A stretch of DNA of 64,000 bases from positions 930,001 through 994,000 of the forward strand of contig NZ_CP033875.1 of the NCBI RefSeq assembly GCF_002742645.2. The letters are read 5' to 3'. The notes below the pieces were generated by a model, which ran no database searches, was not told the origin of the DNA, and saw nothing but the letters and a program-made list of their open reading frames with translations. Positions within the stretch are counted from its first letter, which is position 1. The number at the start of each line of letters is the position of its first letter. This document shows positions 27,292-36,385 of this stretch, one piece after another. Position numbers and translations under genes: made by a program. This DNA comes from Caulobacter sp. FWC26 (GTDB taxonomy: Bacteria > Pseudomonadota > Alphaproteobacteria > Caulobacterales > Caulobacteraceae).

Positions 27292-29115
27292 ATGTTCACC
27301 CTGCGTGACACTGTTTCTTTCCTGGAGCCGGCGCGAGAGGATCACCTCGGCAAGGCGCTGTATGATCGATTCCGGGAAGAGCCCGACACCCTGATTATTC
27401 CGGTCTTGGACCGGGACGACCGTCCGATCGGACTGGTCGAACGCAACGCTTTCTTCCTGCGCATGGCGGCCGAGTACGGGCGTGCGCTGTATGCCAACCG
27501 GCCGATCTCCACCCTGATGGACCGCGAGCCGCTGGTCGTAGACGCAAACACCGAACTGGCCGAGTTCACCTCGGACAGTCTGTCCTATCGCGCCTCGGAC
27601 CTGCTGCGCGGGTTCATCGTCACCGACAACGAGCGCTATCTGGGCGTTGGCACGGTGCTGGCCCTGCTGCAGGCTAGCAACGAAACCAACCGCCGGGGCG
27701 TAGCCCAGATCGCGCGGCTGGCGCACTACGACCCGCTGACCGACCTGCCCAACCGCGTTCTCTTCCAGAAGTCGCTGAGCGAAGCTCTGGCGCGGCGTTC
27801 ACGCAAGGGTGACGCCTTGGCGGTGCATTTCGTGGATCTGGATCGCTTCAAGACCGTCAACGACACCCTGGGTCATCCGCTGGGTGACGCCTTGCTGAAA
27901 ATCGCCGCCGAGCGTCTGCGCGGCTGCGTGCGCGAAGGCGACACCGTCGCGCGCCTGGGTGGCGACGAGTTCGCCGTCGTTCAGACGGGACTGGACGACG
28001 CCAACGGCGCGACGCGCCTGGCGGCCCGGATCGTCGAGGCCATGTCCGCGCCGTTCGATCTGCAAGGTCATCAAGTCGTGATCGGCGCCAGCGTCGGTGT
28101 CAGCCTAGCGCCCACAGATGGTGATGAAGCCGACGAACTTTTGAAGAAGGCCGACATGGCGCTATACCGCGCCAAGGCCGACGGGCGCGGCGCCTACCAC
28201 TTCTTCGAGCGCGCCATGGACGAGCAACTGCAAGCCCGTCGCGCCCTGGAGCTGGATCTGCGTCGCGCGGTGCAGGCGGGTGAGTTCGAACTGGTCTACC
28301 AGCCCCTTTATCACCTCGGGGACGAACGGGTGACCGGTTGCGAGGCCCTGCTGCGCTGGCGTCACCCCGAGCGCGGCACAGTCTCGCCCGCCGATTTCAT
28401 TCCTCTGGCCGAGGAGATCGGCCTGATCGTCCCGCTGGGCGAGTGGGTTCTGCGGCGCGCCTGCGCCGAGGCCGCCAACTGGCCCGACCATGTCCGCCTG
28501 GCGGTCAATCTGTCGCCGGCCCAGTTCCGCGATCGTGGGCTTGTCCGCACCGTCATCTCGGCGCTGGCAAGTTCGGGGCTGGCGGCCGAGCGGCTGGAAC
28601 TGGAGATCACCGAGTCGGTCCTGCTGCAGGACAGCGCCGCCAACATGACCATGCTGCACGACCTCAAGGCGCTGGGCGTGCGGATTTCGATGGACGACTT
28701 CGGCACCGGCTACAGCTCGCTGAGCTATCTTCGCAGCTTCCCGTTCGACAAGATCAAGATCGACCAGACCTTCGTGCGCGACATCCTGCATGACAGCGAC
28801 GCCCTGGCGATCATCAAGGCGGTGCTGGACCTGGGCGCCTCGATGGGCGTCACCACGACGGCCGAGGGCGTCGAGACCCTGGAGCAGTTGAACGCCCTGC
28901 GCGGTCAGGGCTGCGCCGAAATCCAGGGCTATTTCATCAGCCGTCCGGCTCCCGCTAGCGAGATCGCCAAGATGCTGGGGATCACCGAGACCTCGGCCAC
29001 CGAAGCGGCGGCGCCCCTGGTTTCCTTCTCGCAGAGGGAGACGGAGGGGCCCGCGCCCCAGGCGTGGGAGGGTCAGGGGTTGCAGCTTCAAACTGAGCGC
29101 CGCCACGCCGGGTGA
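27292..29115 (+). CDS. CBS-like / GGDEF / EAL protein (cyclic di-GMP turnover)
   Basis: 607 residues, cytoplasmic. Residues 1-130 look like a CBS pair (IIPVLDRDDRPIGLVERNAF; GFIVTDNERYLGVGTV). GGDEF at 223-227 is intact, and REGD five residues before it is a complete inhibitory I-site. The EAL domain starts at E351 (EALLRWRHP) and keeps DDFGTGYSSL and KIDQTFV. Both synthase and phosphodiesterase could be active. The C-terminal ~30 residues are low-complexity and encoded by repeat-like DNA containing a hairpin across the stop codon. It is preceded by a 156-bp upstream region and stands alone. Confidence 0.92.
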   Translation: MFTLRDTVSFLEPAREDHLGKALYDRFREEPDTLIIPVLDRDDRPIGLVERNAFFLRMAAEYGRALYANRPISTLMDREPLVVDANTELAEFTSDSLSYRASDLLRGFIVTDNERYLGVGTVLALLQASNETNRRGVAQIARLAHYDPLTDLPNRVLFQKSLSEALARRSRKGDALAVHFVDLDRFKTVNDTLGHPLGDALLKIAAERLRGCVREGDTVARLGGDEFAVVQTGLDDANGATRLAARIVEAMSAPFDLQGHQVVIGASVGVSLAPTDGDEADELLKKADMALYRAKADGRGAYHFFERAMDEQLQARRALELDLRRAVQAGEFELVYQPLYHLGDERVTGCEALLRWRHPERGTVSPADFIPLAEEIGLIVPLGEWVLRRACAEAANWPDHVRLAVNLSPAQFRDRGLVRTVISALASSGLAAERLELEITESVLLQDSAANMTMLHDLKALGVRISMDDFGTGYSSLSYLRSFPFDKIKIDQTFVRDILHDSDALAIIKAVLDLGASMGVTTTAEGVETLEQLNALRGQGCAEIQGYFISRPAPASEIAKMLGITETSATEAAAPLVSFSQRETEGPAPQAWEGQGLQLQTERRHAG

Positions 29116-29128
29116 GGGCGCAACCCCT
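29075..29128 (+). terminator. Stem-loop spanning the GGDEF-EAL stop codon
   Basis: Perfect nine-base arms AGGGGTTGC and GCAACCCCT flank a 36-base loop containing the TGA at 29113-29115. It is part of a class C-like stretch (about 29035-29155) rich in GAGGG/CCCTC. There is no strong U-tract, so a terminator role is likely but not certain. Confidence 0.45.
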
Positions 29129-29159
29129 TACACTGGCCTTTCGCTAGGGGAGGGTGACT

Positions 29160-30179
29160 TCAGGCTACCCGCCTCAGCGCTTCGCCGAGGTCCTCGACCA
29201 TCTCGGGCGTCGTGGCCCACGAGCACATGAAGCGGACCGTGCCGTCCAGGAAGCGGTAGACGAACCAACCCTCGCCGCGCAGACGCTCCAGGGTCGGTTC
29301 GTCCATCTGGACGAAGATGCCGTTGGCTTCGACAGCGTGTTTGATCGGGAACGGCATCAGGTCCGCCAGCTTGCGCGCCATAGCGTTGGCGTGAGCGGCG
29401 CGGGCGGCCCAGGGACCAGTGTCGCCATTCTCCCCCAGCAGGCCCAGCCACGGCGCGGCCAGGAAGCGACCTTTCGAGATCAGTTGACCGGCGTGCTTGA
29501 GGCGAGCGTCCAGGCGTCGCGCGTGGTCGGGGTTCAGGAACACCACGGCCTCGGTCGGGGTCGAGCCGGCCTTGGCGCCGCCCATCACCAGGATGTCGAC
29601 GCCCATCTTGGCGATGCTCTTCAGATCAAAGCCCGCCGCGACCGCATTGGCCAGTCGCGCGCCGTCAAGGTGGACGCCGTAGCCCTTGGCCTTCACCGGC
29701 GCGATCAGGCTCTCCAGATGCGCCTGCGAATAGACCGTGCCGTACTCGGTGGCGGTTGTCAGCGACAGGGCCGCCGCAGGCTGGCGGTAGGAGACGTCCG
29801 GCTGCGCCAGCGCCGCCTCCAGCGGCGCCAGCTCCATCTTGCCCGAAGCGCCCGGCAGGCCGATCAGGCCGACGCCCTGACCAAAGAACCCCGGCGCGCC
29901 GGTCTCGTCGGTGCAGATGTGAGCATGCTCATGGGCCAGGACCGCCTCGTGCGGCGCGGCCAGCAGGGTCAGGGCGAAGGCGTTGGCGGCGGTGCCCGAG
30001 GCGGTGAACCGAACCTCGGCGTCAGCGTCCAGCGCCGCGCGGATGCGATCGGCGGCGGCGCGGCTGACGTGGTCGGTCCCATAGCCCGAGGCGGTCCCGG
30101 CGTTGGCGGCGATCAACGCCTCCATGACCTCAGGCATGGCGCCGGCGACATTGTCGGACGCGAAATCGTAGCGGGCCAT
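29160..30179 (-). CDS. Low-specificity threonine aldolase / beta-eliminating lyase
   Basis: 339 residues, fold type I PLP enzyme, cleaving threonine to glycine and acetaldehyde. The start MARYDFASDNVAGAMPEV, the loop SGTAANAFAL, HLDGARLANAV and the PLP-lysine segment VMGGAKAGSTPTEAV fit the family; the last is usually GGTKNG, so the lysine loop varies here. Cytosolic. It is convergent with the GGDEF-EAL gene and downstream of the epoxide hydrolase on the same strand, 72 bp away. Confidence 0.87.
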   Translation of the reverse strand: MARYDFASDNVAGAMPEVMEALIAANAGTASGYGTDHVSRAAADRIRAALDADAEVRFTASGTAANAFALTLLAAPHEAVLAHEHAHICTDETGAPGFFGQGVGLIGLPGASGKMELAPLEAALAQPDVSYRQPAAALSLTTATEYGTVYSQAHLESLIAPVKAKGYGVHLDGARLANAVAAGFDLKSIAKMGVDILVMGGAKAGSTPTEAVVFLNPDHARRLDARLKHAGQLISKGRFLAAPWLGLLGENGDTGPWAARAAHANAMARKLADLMPFPIKHAVEANGIFVQMDEPTLERLRGEGWFVYRFLDGTVRFMCSWATTPEMVEDLGEALRRVA

Positions 30180-30251
30180 GGGTCCTCGGTGCGCAAACTT
30201 CGGCCACCGGATGCCACGGCTAGATGGGGGCGTCCAGAAGCTCGCTTCCCA

Positions 30252-31400
30252 TCAGAGGGAGGGGAGTTCTCGCGCCCACGCCCGCACATCGTCGACGAAC
30301 AGGCCGGGCTCTTCCATCGCGGCGAAGTGGCCGCCACGCGGCATCTCGCTCCAGCGCGTGATGTTGTAGGCGCGGTCGGCCCACGAGCGGGGCGGGGGCT
30401 TGTAGATGCTCTCGCCCGGGAAGTTGGCGAAGGCGGTGGGCGTCCCGCAGCGCTGGCCCTCGGTCAGCACCGGGCCACCTTCTTCCAGCATGGCGCGGTA
30501 GTACCAGGCGCCGGTCGTGAAACTGCCGGTCATCACGTAGATCATCAGGTTGGTCAGCAGTTGGTCGCGGGTGAAGACCTGTTCGAACGGCTTGGTCGAC
30601 AGGTCAGCCCAATCGTGGAAGCGCTCGAGAATCCAGGCTGCCTGACCGACCGGGTTGCCGGCGCCCAGCCACGCCACCGACTGCGGCTTACTGGCCTGCA
30701 GGCGGAAATAGGCCCCCCAAAGGTCCATCTGGGCGCCGAAGCCGGTGATCCAGTCGATCTCCTCCTGGGTGCGCGGCGGACCGGCGGGACGCAGGCCGAT
30801 CATGTTCAGATGGATGGCCTTCACATGCGCGCCGTGGTCGAGGCCCAGCCACGAAGTGACCAGCCCGCCCCAGTCGCCGCCTTGGGCGAGGTAGGTCTCG
30901 TAGCCGAGCTCACGGGTCATCAGGGTGTTGAAGAGGCGCGCGGTCGCCCGCTGGCCCAAGGGGCGCTTCGGCTTTCCCGAGAAGCCGAAGCCCGGCAGCG
31001 ACGGGATCACCAGATCGAAGGCGTCCGCCGGATCGCCGCCGTGGCGTGAGGGGAAGGCTAGCGGCTCGATCGCGTCCCAGAACTCGAAGTGACTGCCCGG
31101 CCAGCCGTGGGTGATCAAGAGCGGCCGCTTGCCGTTCGCCTCGCCAACCACGTGAACGAAGTGGATGTCGAGGTCTTCGATGGTGGCGCTGAACTGCGGG
31201 AAGCGGTTCAGATTGGCCTGCACCGCGCCGACGTCGAAACCGTCGGTCCAGTAGGCGCAGAGGTCCTTCAGGAAGTCCGCGTCGCAGCCGTAGCCCCAGC
31301 CGCCGCCTTCGGGCGCGGGCGGGAAATCGTAGGCGCGGACTTGGCTCAGAACCTTGTCGACGGCCTCGCGGCTCCAGTTGACCTCGAACGGCTTTGGCAT
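30252..31400 (-). CDS. Epoxide hydrolase (alpha/beta hydrolase)
   Basis: 382 residues with the N-terminal epoxide-hydrolase extension (FEVNWSREAVDKVLSQVR). HGWPG at 98-102 gives the oxyanion hole, D176 in QGGDWGG is the nucleophile, and H358 in RGGHFAAMEEP is the general base. Tyrosines for epoxide activation are expected in the lid. It opens epoxides to diols in the cytoplasm. Repeat A4 lies immediately upstream. Confidence 0.92.
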   Translation of the reverse strand: MPKPFEVNWSREAVDKVLSQVRAYDFPPAPEGGGWGYGCDADFLKDLCAYWTDGFDVGAVQANLNRFPQFSATIEDLDIHFVHVVGEANGKRPLLITHGWPGSHFEFWDAIEPLAFPSRHGGDPADAFDLVIPSLPGFGFSGKPKRPLGQRATARLFNTLMTRELGYETYLAQGGDWGGLVTSWLGLDHGAHVKAIHLNMIGLRPAGPPRTQEEIDWITGFGAQMDLWGAYFRLQASKPQSVAWLGAGNPVGQAAWILERFHDWADLSTKPFEQVFTRDQLLTNLMIYVMTGSFTTGAWYYRAMLEEGGPVLTEGQRCGTPTAFANFPGESIYKPPPRSWADRAYNITRWSEMPRGGHFAAMEEPGLFVDDVRAWARELPSL

Positions 31401-31464
31401 GACGACCTCCCTGTTTTGTTGGGTAGGGTCCTTTGACTTCCCCGACGGAGGTCAAACCCAAACC

Positions 31465-31575
31465 GTGTCATCCCGGCCGAAGCGCAGCGCAGAGCCGGGA
31501 CCCAGGGGGCGGCCGGCACAGCGCTTCTTCATCTCCTGGGTCCCGGATAGCCTCTGCGAGGCTTCCGGGATGACA
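31465..31575. repeat. Intergenic palindromic repeat, family A copy 4 (reversed)
   Basis: 111 bp, the same element as copies 1 and 2 but in opposite orientation. It opens GTGTCATCCCGGCCGAAGCG, and the side hairpin (GCCTC-TGC-GAGGC) is now at the right end, closing TTCCGGGATGACA. It lies between the epoxide hydrolase start and the EamA transporter end, both minus-strand. Confidence 0.9.
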
Positions 31576-31588
31576 AGGCAAAGGGATT

Positions 31589-32485
31589 TCAAGCCGCCGC
31601 CGCTCTCCAGGCCCGCACCTTCGGCCACAGCATGTTCACCGCTAGGCCCGTCAGCACCAGGGCGGCGGCGATCAGCTTCCAGGCGGGCAAGGGTTCGTGC
31701 AGCAGGAGGGCCGATGCGCCCATGCCAAACACCGGCACCAGCAGGGCCATCGGCGTGATGGTGGCGGCCGGATAGCGGGCCAGGAGCCAGCCCCAGGCGG
31801 CGTAACCGAACATGGTGTTGCCCACGGCTTGCCACGCGACGGCGGCCCAGGTGAGGGCGTCGGCATGGATGACGCCCTTGACGATGGCCGGCCAGCCTTC
31901 CAACCACAACGACATCGCAAAGAGTGGCGGGATCGAGAAGAGACTCGCCCAGACCACATAGCCCAGCATATTCACCGGGCCAGCCTGGCGCGCCACCATG
32001 TTGCCAGCCGACCAACTGGCCGCCGCCAGCAGCACCAGCATGACGCCGAGCGGAGTCGCTGAGCCGCCGCCGTGCGCGGCGATCAGGATGATCCCAGAGG
32101 CGGCCAGCAGCAGGGCCACGACCTGAAAGCCCTGCACGCGCTCGCGGCTGATCCACATGGCCATGCCGATGGTGAAGAACACCTGGGTCTGCACCACCAG
32201 CGAGGCAAGACCTGGCGAAATGTGGCCCTTCATGGCCACGAACAGCAGGCCAAACTGCCCTGCGCCGATCGCCACGCCGTAGGCGGCGAGGTTGCCCCAA
32301 GACACCGCCGGCCGCTTGACGAAGAACGCCATCGGCAGCAGCACCATCGAGAAGCGCAGGGTGGCGAACAGCAGCGGCGGCAGGTGATCGAGGCCCACGC
32401 GGATGACCACGAAATTGGTGCCCCACACCGCCACCACGGCCAGGGCCAGCAGGAAGTGGCGTAAAGGCAGGGCGACTTGGGGCAT
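31589..32485 (-). CDS. EamA family (DMT superfamily) transporter
   Basis: 298 residues from ATG 32485, chosen for GGAG just upstream; an in-frame codon at 32536 adds a hydrophilic extension. Ten hydrophobic helices form two EamA repeats, the first with AVVAVWGTNFVVIRVGL and the second with LLAAASWSAGN. Members export amino acids or metabolites, usually down a gradient. Substrate unknown. Confidence 0.88.
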   Translation of the reverse strand: MPQVALPLRHFLLALAVVAVWGTNFVVIRVGLDHLPPLLFATLRFSMVLLPMAFFVKRPAVSWGNLAAYGVAIGAGQFGLLFVAMKGHISPGLASLVVQTQVFFTIGMAMWISRERVQGFQVVALLLAASGIILIAAHGGGSATPLGVMLVLLAAASWSAGNMVARQAGPVNMLGYVVWASLFSIPPLFAMSLWLEGWPAIVKGVIHADALTWAAVAWQAVGNTMFGYAAWGWLLARYPAATITPMALLVPVFGMGASALLLHEPLPAWKLIAAALVLTGLAVNMLWPKVRAWRAAAA

Positions 32486-32576
32486 GGGCGCTCCATCGGC
32501 GGTGGTCGCCTTCGATTGCGCCCCGCCCCGCGTCACGGCAACCGAAACATTGTCCCGATGACAATGCGGTCAGGGC

Positions 32577-33287
32577 TCAGATCAACAGGGATGCGGCGTT
32601 GCCCAGGTTGTGCATCAGCACCGGCAGCAGGATGCTTCCCGTGCGCAGCCGCACCCAGACCGCGATCAGCGAGGGGCCGGCGGTCAGGGCGAAGGCGAGC
32701 GGCTCGAACGAGATCTCGCCCTTGGAGACGCCGAACGCGTGCGCCAGCCCAAAGAGGGCGCAGGACAGCGCCGCGCCCCAGCTCCAGTCGACCCCCAGGA
32801 GCCGGACCCGGCCCGTGAAGGCGCGGTCAAGGGCCAGCAGGAGCACGCCGCGATAGAACGCCTCTTCCTCAAGGCCGGGCATGGTCAGCTGGAATGCCAG
32901 GGTCTCGGCGTCGGCGGGTTCGTTCGGAAAGGCCAGGGCCAGGCCGACGAACAGCAGAGCATAGAGGCCGGCGACGATCAGCGGTCCCTTGAGATGCTGC
33001 TGTCGCCAGGTCAGGCCGCTCGCGCGCCAGCCCAGGACGGGCAGGGCGGCCAGGGCCAGGGTCGCGGCCAGGGCCGCCAGCTTGCCCTGCCAGTTCCAGT
33101 CGCCGCCGATCAGGTCGGGGACCAAGCGATAGACCCGGGTGAGCAGGGCGTCGTTGAGAAGCACCAGACCCGCCGCCGCCAATAGCCAGCGGAACGAGAC
33201 GGCGCTGCGTCCGCCCAAAAGCGCAATGGCGCCGCCCGCTAACAGTAACAGCGCCAGGATCGCGCCGATGCTCAACAAACCGTCCAT
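32577..33287 (-). CDS. CPBP family intramembrane metalloprotease
   Basis: 236 residues with about seven or eight hydrophobic helices. The family motifs are present: EEEAFYRG (EExxxR), FGLAHAF (FxxxH) and HNLGNA near the C-terminus, which supply glutamates, histidines and asparagine for intramembrane proteolysis. The prokaryotic roles include peptide maturation and self-immunity; no partner peptide gene is seen here. It lies 56 bp downstream of the membrane AraC regulator on the same strand. Confidence 0.88.
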   Translation of the reverse strand: MDGLLSIGAILALLLLAGGAIALLGGRSAVSFRWLLAAAGLVLLNDALLTRVYRLVPDLIGGDWNWQGKLAALAATLALAALPVLGWRASGLTWRQQHLKGPLIVAGLYALLFVGLALAFPNEPADAETLAFQLTMPGLEEEAFYRGVLLLALDRAFTGRVRLLGVDWSWGAALSCALFGLAHAFGVSKGEISFEPLAFALTAGPSLIAVWVRLRTGSILLPVLMHNLGNAASLLI

Positions 33288-33343
33288 GATCTTGCCTCGT
33301 GATGGGAGGCGACGGCTTAGGCCGGCGGCGGATCGCGCGCTTC

Positions 33344-34399
33344 TCAGAACACGGCCGGGCGTTCCTCAGAAGCCGGCGCGTTTCGGAAGGCGCTGGGCGG
33401 ACGTCCTTCCAAGGCCTGGAAGGCGCGGTTGAACGAGGCCAGCGACGCAAAGCCGCTGTCGAGCGCGATGGCGATCAGCTTGTCGTCGGCCCGGCTCGGA
33501 TCGGCGAGCAGCCGTTTGGCCTCGGCGACCCGGCAAGCGTTCAGGAAGGCGCGGAAATGGTCGTGTCCGAGGCGGTGGTTGATCAACTGCCGGACCGTGC
33601 GTTCCGGCGCGCCCATGCGGCGTACGATGTCGGCGAAATCGAGATCGGGCGCCAGGTGGATCTTCTCGACCTCGACCAGAACGCGCAGGCGCTCGACCAG
33701 ACGCGCTTCTTCGCCCTGGGAGGGCGGGGGGCTGGGCGCCCGCGTGCTTCGGTTCACGGGCCCGGGAACCGGCAGCAGGCGCAGGGCCAGCCACGCGGCG
33801 AAGGCCAGGAAGGCGGCGTTCTGAAGGATCGTGAAGCCGTGGGGGGACCAGTCCAGGCCCATGACCAAGTCGACCACAAAGTCCGCCCCCAGTTGACCGG
33901 CCAGCAGCACCACCACGAGCAGGCGGGCGCGGCGGCTCTCGTCGACCAGATCGCCGGCGCGGTCCCGCACCAGGCGCCAGGCCAGATAGGCCAGCATTGA
34001 AACGCCCAGCGCGATAAGCGCCCAAGACAGTCCGCGGCTTGCCAGATCGGGACCAAAGAGGCCGCGGTCGGCGCTGGCGATGATCAGCCAGGCCAGCCCC
34101 ATGACAAGTACGCCGCCGCGCGGGCGGAATAGCGGATCGAAGCTGGCGAGACAGAACCACCAAAGGAAAACGGCGGCGTAGCCGGCGATCAAGGCCCCGA
34201 CCGTTCCGAGCGGACCGCTCAAGCGGAGGGACGGGTCAGGTGTATTGCCCGCCAGGAAGCCGACGAGGCACACGGCCATCGGGGCGAAATAGACCGCCAC
34301 GCGGCGCGTCCTTGGGTCGCGCGACAGAAGGATCGTCAGCAAGAGCAGCAGGGTCGCGCCGGCGACCCGAACGATCACATCGAGCTGGCTGATATCCAT
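33344..34399 (-). CDS. AraC family regulator with seven-helix membrane domain
   Basis: 351 residues. Residues 1-225 hold seven hydrophobic helices, for example VAGATLLLLLTILLS, VYFAPMAVCLVGFLAG and LLVVVLLAGQLGADFVV. The C-terminal 110 residues are an AraC double helix-turn-helix (FADIVRRMGAPERTVRQLIN; IALDSGFASLASFNRAFQAL). The layout implies a membrane-tethered one-component sensor that binds DNA directly. It is divergent from the DUF2855 gene and upstream of the CPBP protease, so either could be a target. Confidence 0.88.
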   Translation of the reverse strand: MDISQLDVIVRVAGATLLLLLTILLSRDPRTRRVAVYFAPMAVCLVGFLAGNTPDPSLRLSGPLGTVGALIAGYAAVFLWWFCLASFDPLFRPRGGVLVMGLAWLIIASADRGLFGPDLASRGLSWALIALGVSMLAYLAWRLVRDRAGDLVDESRRARLLVVVLLAGQLGADFVVDLVMGLDWSPHGFTILQNAAFLAFAAWLALRLLPVPGPVNRSTRAPSPPPSQGEEARLVERLRVLVEVEKIHLAPDLDFADIVRRMGAPERTVRQLINHRLGHDHFRAFLNACRVAEAKRLLADPSRADDKLIAIALDSGFASLASFNRAFQALEGRPPSAFRNAPASEERPAVF

Positions 34400-34533
34400 G
34401 AATCTCCAAGGGACGATTTAAGCGCAGGTCTAGCACGAACCGGCGCGCCTGATCTCCCGCGCAATTGGCGAACGCCTGTTTGACGGCGCCATCGCCGCCG
34501 CCTAGCCTCGCGCCCAAACAGGGAGAGAACGCC

Positions 34534-35589
34534 ATGGCCTGGGACCTGCTTGTCGCCAAGACCGACCTGCGCCGAACCGAGATCCGCGAGGCCGAGCCGT
34601 CGCCGTTGGCGGATGGCGAGGTGCGCCTGGCCATCGAAAGCTTCGCCCTGACCGCCAATAACATCACCTATGCCGTGTTCGGCGAGATGATGAAGTACTG
34701 GGATTTCTTCCCCGCGCCGGAGGGCTTTGGCCGGGTGCCGGTGTGGGGCCATGCGCGCGTCGAGGCCAGCGCCCATCCCGAGATCGCCGTGGGCCAGCGC
34801 TTTTACGGCTACTGGCCGATGTCGACGCACCTGACGGTTCAGGCACGGGCGGGCAAGAGCGGTTTCCTCGACGCGGCGCCGCATCGCCAGCCGATGGCGG
34901 TGATCTATAACCAGTACGCCGCCGTCGGGGCCGAGGAGCCGCTGGAGGCCTATCGCGCCCTGCTGCAGCCGCTGTTCATGACCTCGTTCCTGATCGAGGA
35001 CCAACTGGACGAGGCCGGCTTCCACGGCGCGGCCAGCGTGGTCCTGTCCAGCGCCTCGTCCAAGACCGCCATCGCGCTCGCGGCGCTGCTGCATCGGCGC
35101 GGCGGCGTGAAGGTCGTGGGTTTGACCTCGCCCCGCAACAAGGCGTTCGTCGAGGGCCTGGGATTCTACGACCAAGTCGTCCTCTATGACGAGATCGCCG
35201 GTGCGCCGATGCCGTCGCCGGCCGTGTTCGTCGACTTCGCCGGCGACAGTCAGGTGTTGGGCGGGGTCCATGGCCGCTTTGGCGACGACCTAAAGGCCTC
35301 GATCCTGGTGGGCGGCACCCACTGGGAGGTCCCCCGCGCCCAGGCGCAACTGCCCGGCCCGCAGCCTGTGTTCTTCTTCGCCCCCGACCGCATCGCCAAG
35401 CGTCGCCAGGATTGGGCCGGCGGCGAGTTCGAGCAGCGCTACAGCGCGGCCTGGACGCCCTTCGTCGCCGACGCCCCGCGCTGGCTGAAGGTCAAGGAAG
35501 GGCAGGGACCGGACGCGATCACGGCCGCCTATCTGGAGCAGGTCGAAGGCGGGACTGCGCCGGACGTGGGCGTTGTGCTGCGGCCTTAG
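34534..35589 (+). CDS. DUF2855 family protein (MDR-like fold)
   Basis: 351 residues from ATG 34534 (MAWDLLVAKTDLR), with GGAGAGAA upstream. The order of segments (VRLAIESFALTANNITYAVFG; FGRVPVWGHARV; VVLSSASSKTAIALA; KVVGLTSPRNKAFVEGLG) matches DUF2855. It looks like a medium-chain dehydrogenase/quinone reductase fold with a changed cofactor loop (SSASSKT instead of GxGxxG). No activity is established. It is divergent from the membrane AraC regulator. Confidence 0.88.
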   Translation: MAWDLLVAKTDLRRTEIREAEPSPLADGEVRLAIESFALTANNITYAVFGEMMKYWDFFPAPEGFGRVPVWGHARVEASAHPEIAVGQRFYGYWPMSTHLTVQARAGKSGFLDAAPHRQPMAVIYNQYAAVGAEEPLEAYRALLQPLFMTSFLIEDQLDEAGFHGAASVVLSSASSKTAIALAALLHRRGGVKVVGLTSPRNKAFVEGLGFYDQVVLYDEIAGAPMPSPAVFVDFAGDSQVLGGVHGRFGDDLKASILVGGTHWEVPRAQAQLPGPQPVFFFAPDRIAKRRQDWAGGEFEQRYSAAWTPFVADAPRWLKVKEGQGPDAITAAYLEQVEGGTAPDVGVVLRP

Positions 35590-35597
35590 GGGGCCGC

Positions 35598-36302
35598 CTA
35601 GGCCGCGACCTGGCCCTCGTCGTCCAGGCTCACGCCCAGCAAGGCGCGCAAGGCCCGTGTTCCGTCGGGTGTCAGCCGCGCCGCGCGTCCCTTGGCCTCC
35701 AGCGTCAGCCAGCCCCGTTCGGTCATGACCGTCAGCAGCCTCACGCCTAGCGGGCCGGTCAGGTGATGGCGGCGCTCGGTCCAGTCCAGGCATTGGCGGG
35801 CGACGCCGCGGGGCGAGCGCAGGCTATCGACCGACACGCCCAAGTCCTCGAACCAGGCGCGGCCTTCGGGCGTGATGCTGTAAAGCTTGTTGGCGGCGGG
35901 GCGGAGAAGGTCGCGGGTGACCAGCGCTTCGCAGACTCGAACGCCCAGGCGGCCAGCCAGATGGCCGTAGCAGCAGCGAGCGTCGCGCAGCGCGCGGGCC
36001 TTTGGCGAGCGGGGGATCTCCAGCGACCGCACCGGCGCGGCGAGGACCGACAGGGCCTCGAGCGCATGGGCGACCTCGGCCGAGGCGAGCCGGTAGTAGC
36101 GATGGCGCCCCTCACGTTCGACGGCCAGCAGGCCGCCATCGACCAGCTTGGTCAGGTGGTTGCTGGCCGCTTGGGCGGTGACGCCGGCGGCCCAGGCCAA
36201 GGCGCTGGCGGGTTGGGCGCGACCGTCCTGCAGCGCCTGCAGCATCGCCGCGCGGGTCGGGTCGCCGATCAGAGCGGCGGGGGTGGCGATGTTGGCGTCC
36301 AT
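35598..36302 (-). CDS. ArsR family transcriptional regulator
   Basis: 234 residues, longer than the usual 100-120. The winged helix is at residues 10-75 (IGDPTRAAMLQALQDG; VTAQAASNHLTKLVDGGLLAVEREGRHRYYRL). The C-terminal half looks like a second wHTH-type region (NKLYSITPEGRAWFEDL). A paired cysteine at RCCYGHLAGRLG could sense metal or oxidant. It is divergent from an MFS exporter, with tandem direct repeats in the gap, so it probably represses that exporter. Confidence 0.88.
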   Translation of the reverse strand: MDANIATPAALIGDPTRAAMLQALQDGRAQPASALAWAAGVTAQAASNHLTKLVDGGLLAVEREGRHRYYRLASAEVAHALEALSVLAAPVRSLEIPRSPKARALRDARCCYGHLAGRLGVRVCEALVTRDLLRPAANKLYSITPEGRAWFEDLGVSVDSLRSPRGVARQCLDWTERRHHLTGPLGVRLLTVMTERGWLTLEAKGRAARLTPDGTRALRALLGVSLDDEGQVAA

Positions 36303-36337
36303 GTCGCCATCCTAGACCCGATCAAAGCGGAATGGTT

Positions 36338-36363
36338 CATCGGCGCGTGTAACATCGGCGCGT
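36338..36363. promoter_or_regulatory. Tandem direct repeat between ArsR and MFS genes
   Basis: CATCGGCGCGT occurs twice, starting at 36338 and 36353, a 15-bp spacing. It is 23 bp before the MFS start. Direct repeats at about 1.5 helical turns may be a regulator site, though ArsR proteins more often bind inverted repeats. Confidence 0.35.
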
Positions 36364-36385
36364 CTCATCCGGGCAAAGGCGGGGC

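Noticed and set aside
29154..31049. 631-codon open frame on the plus strand across threonine aldolase and epoxide hydrolase
   Set aside because: It spans two good minus-strand genes and their gap, with Arg/Gly/Ala-biased shadow composition and no motif.
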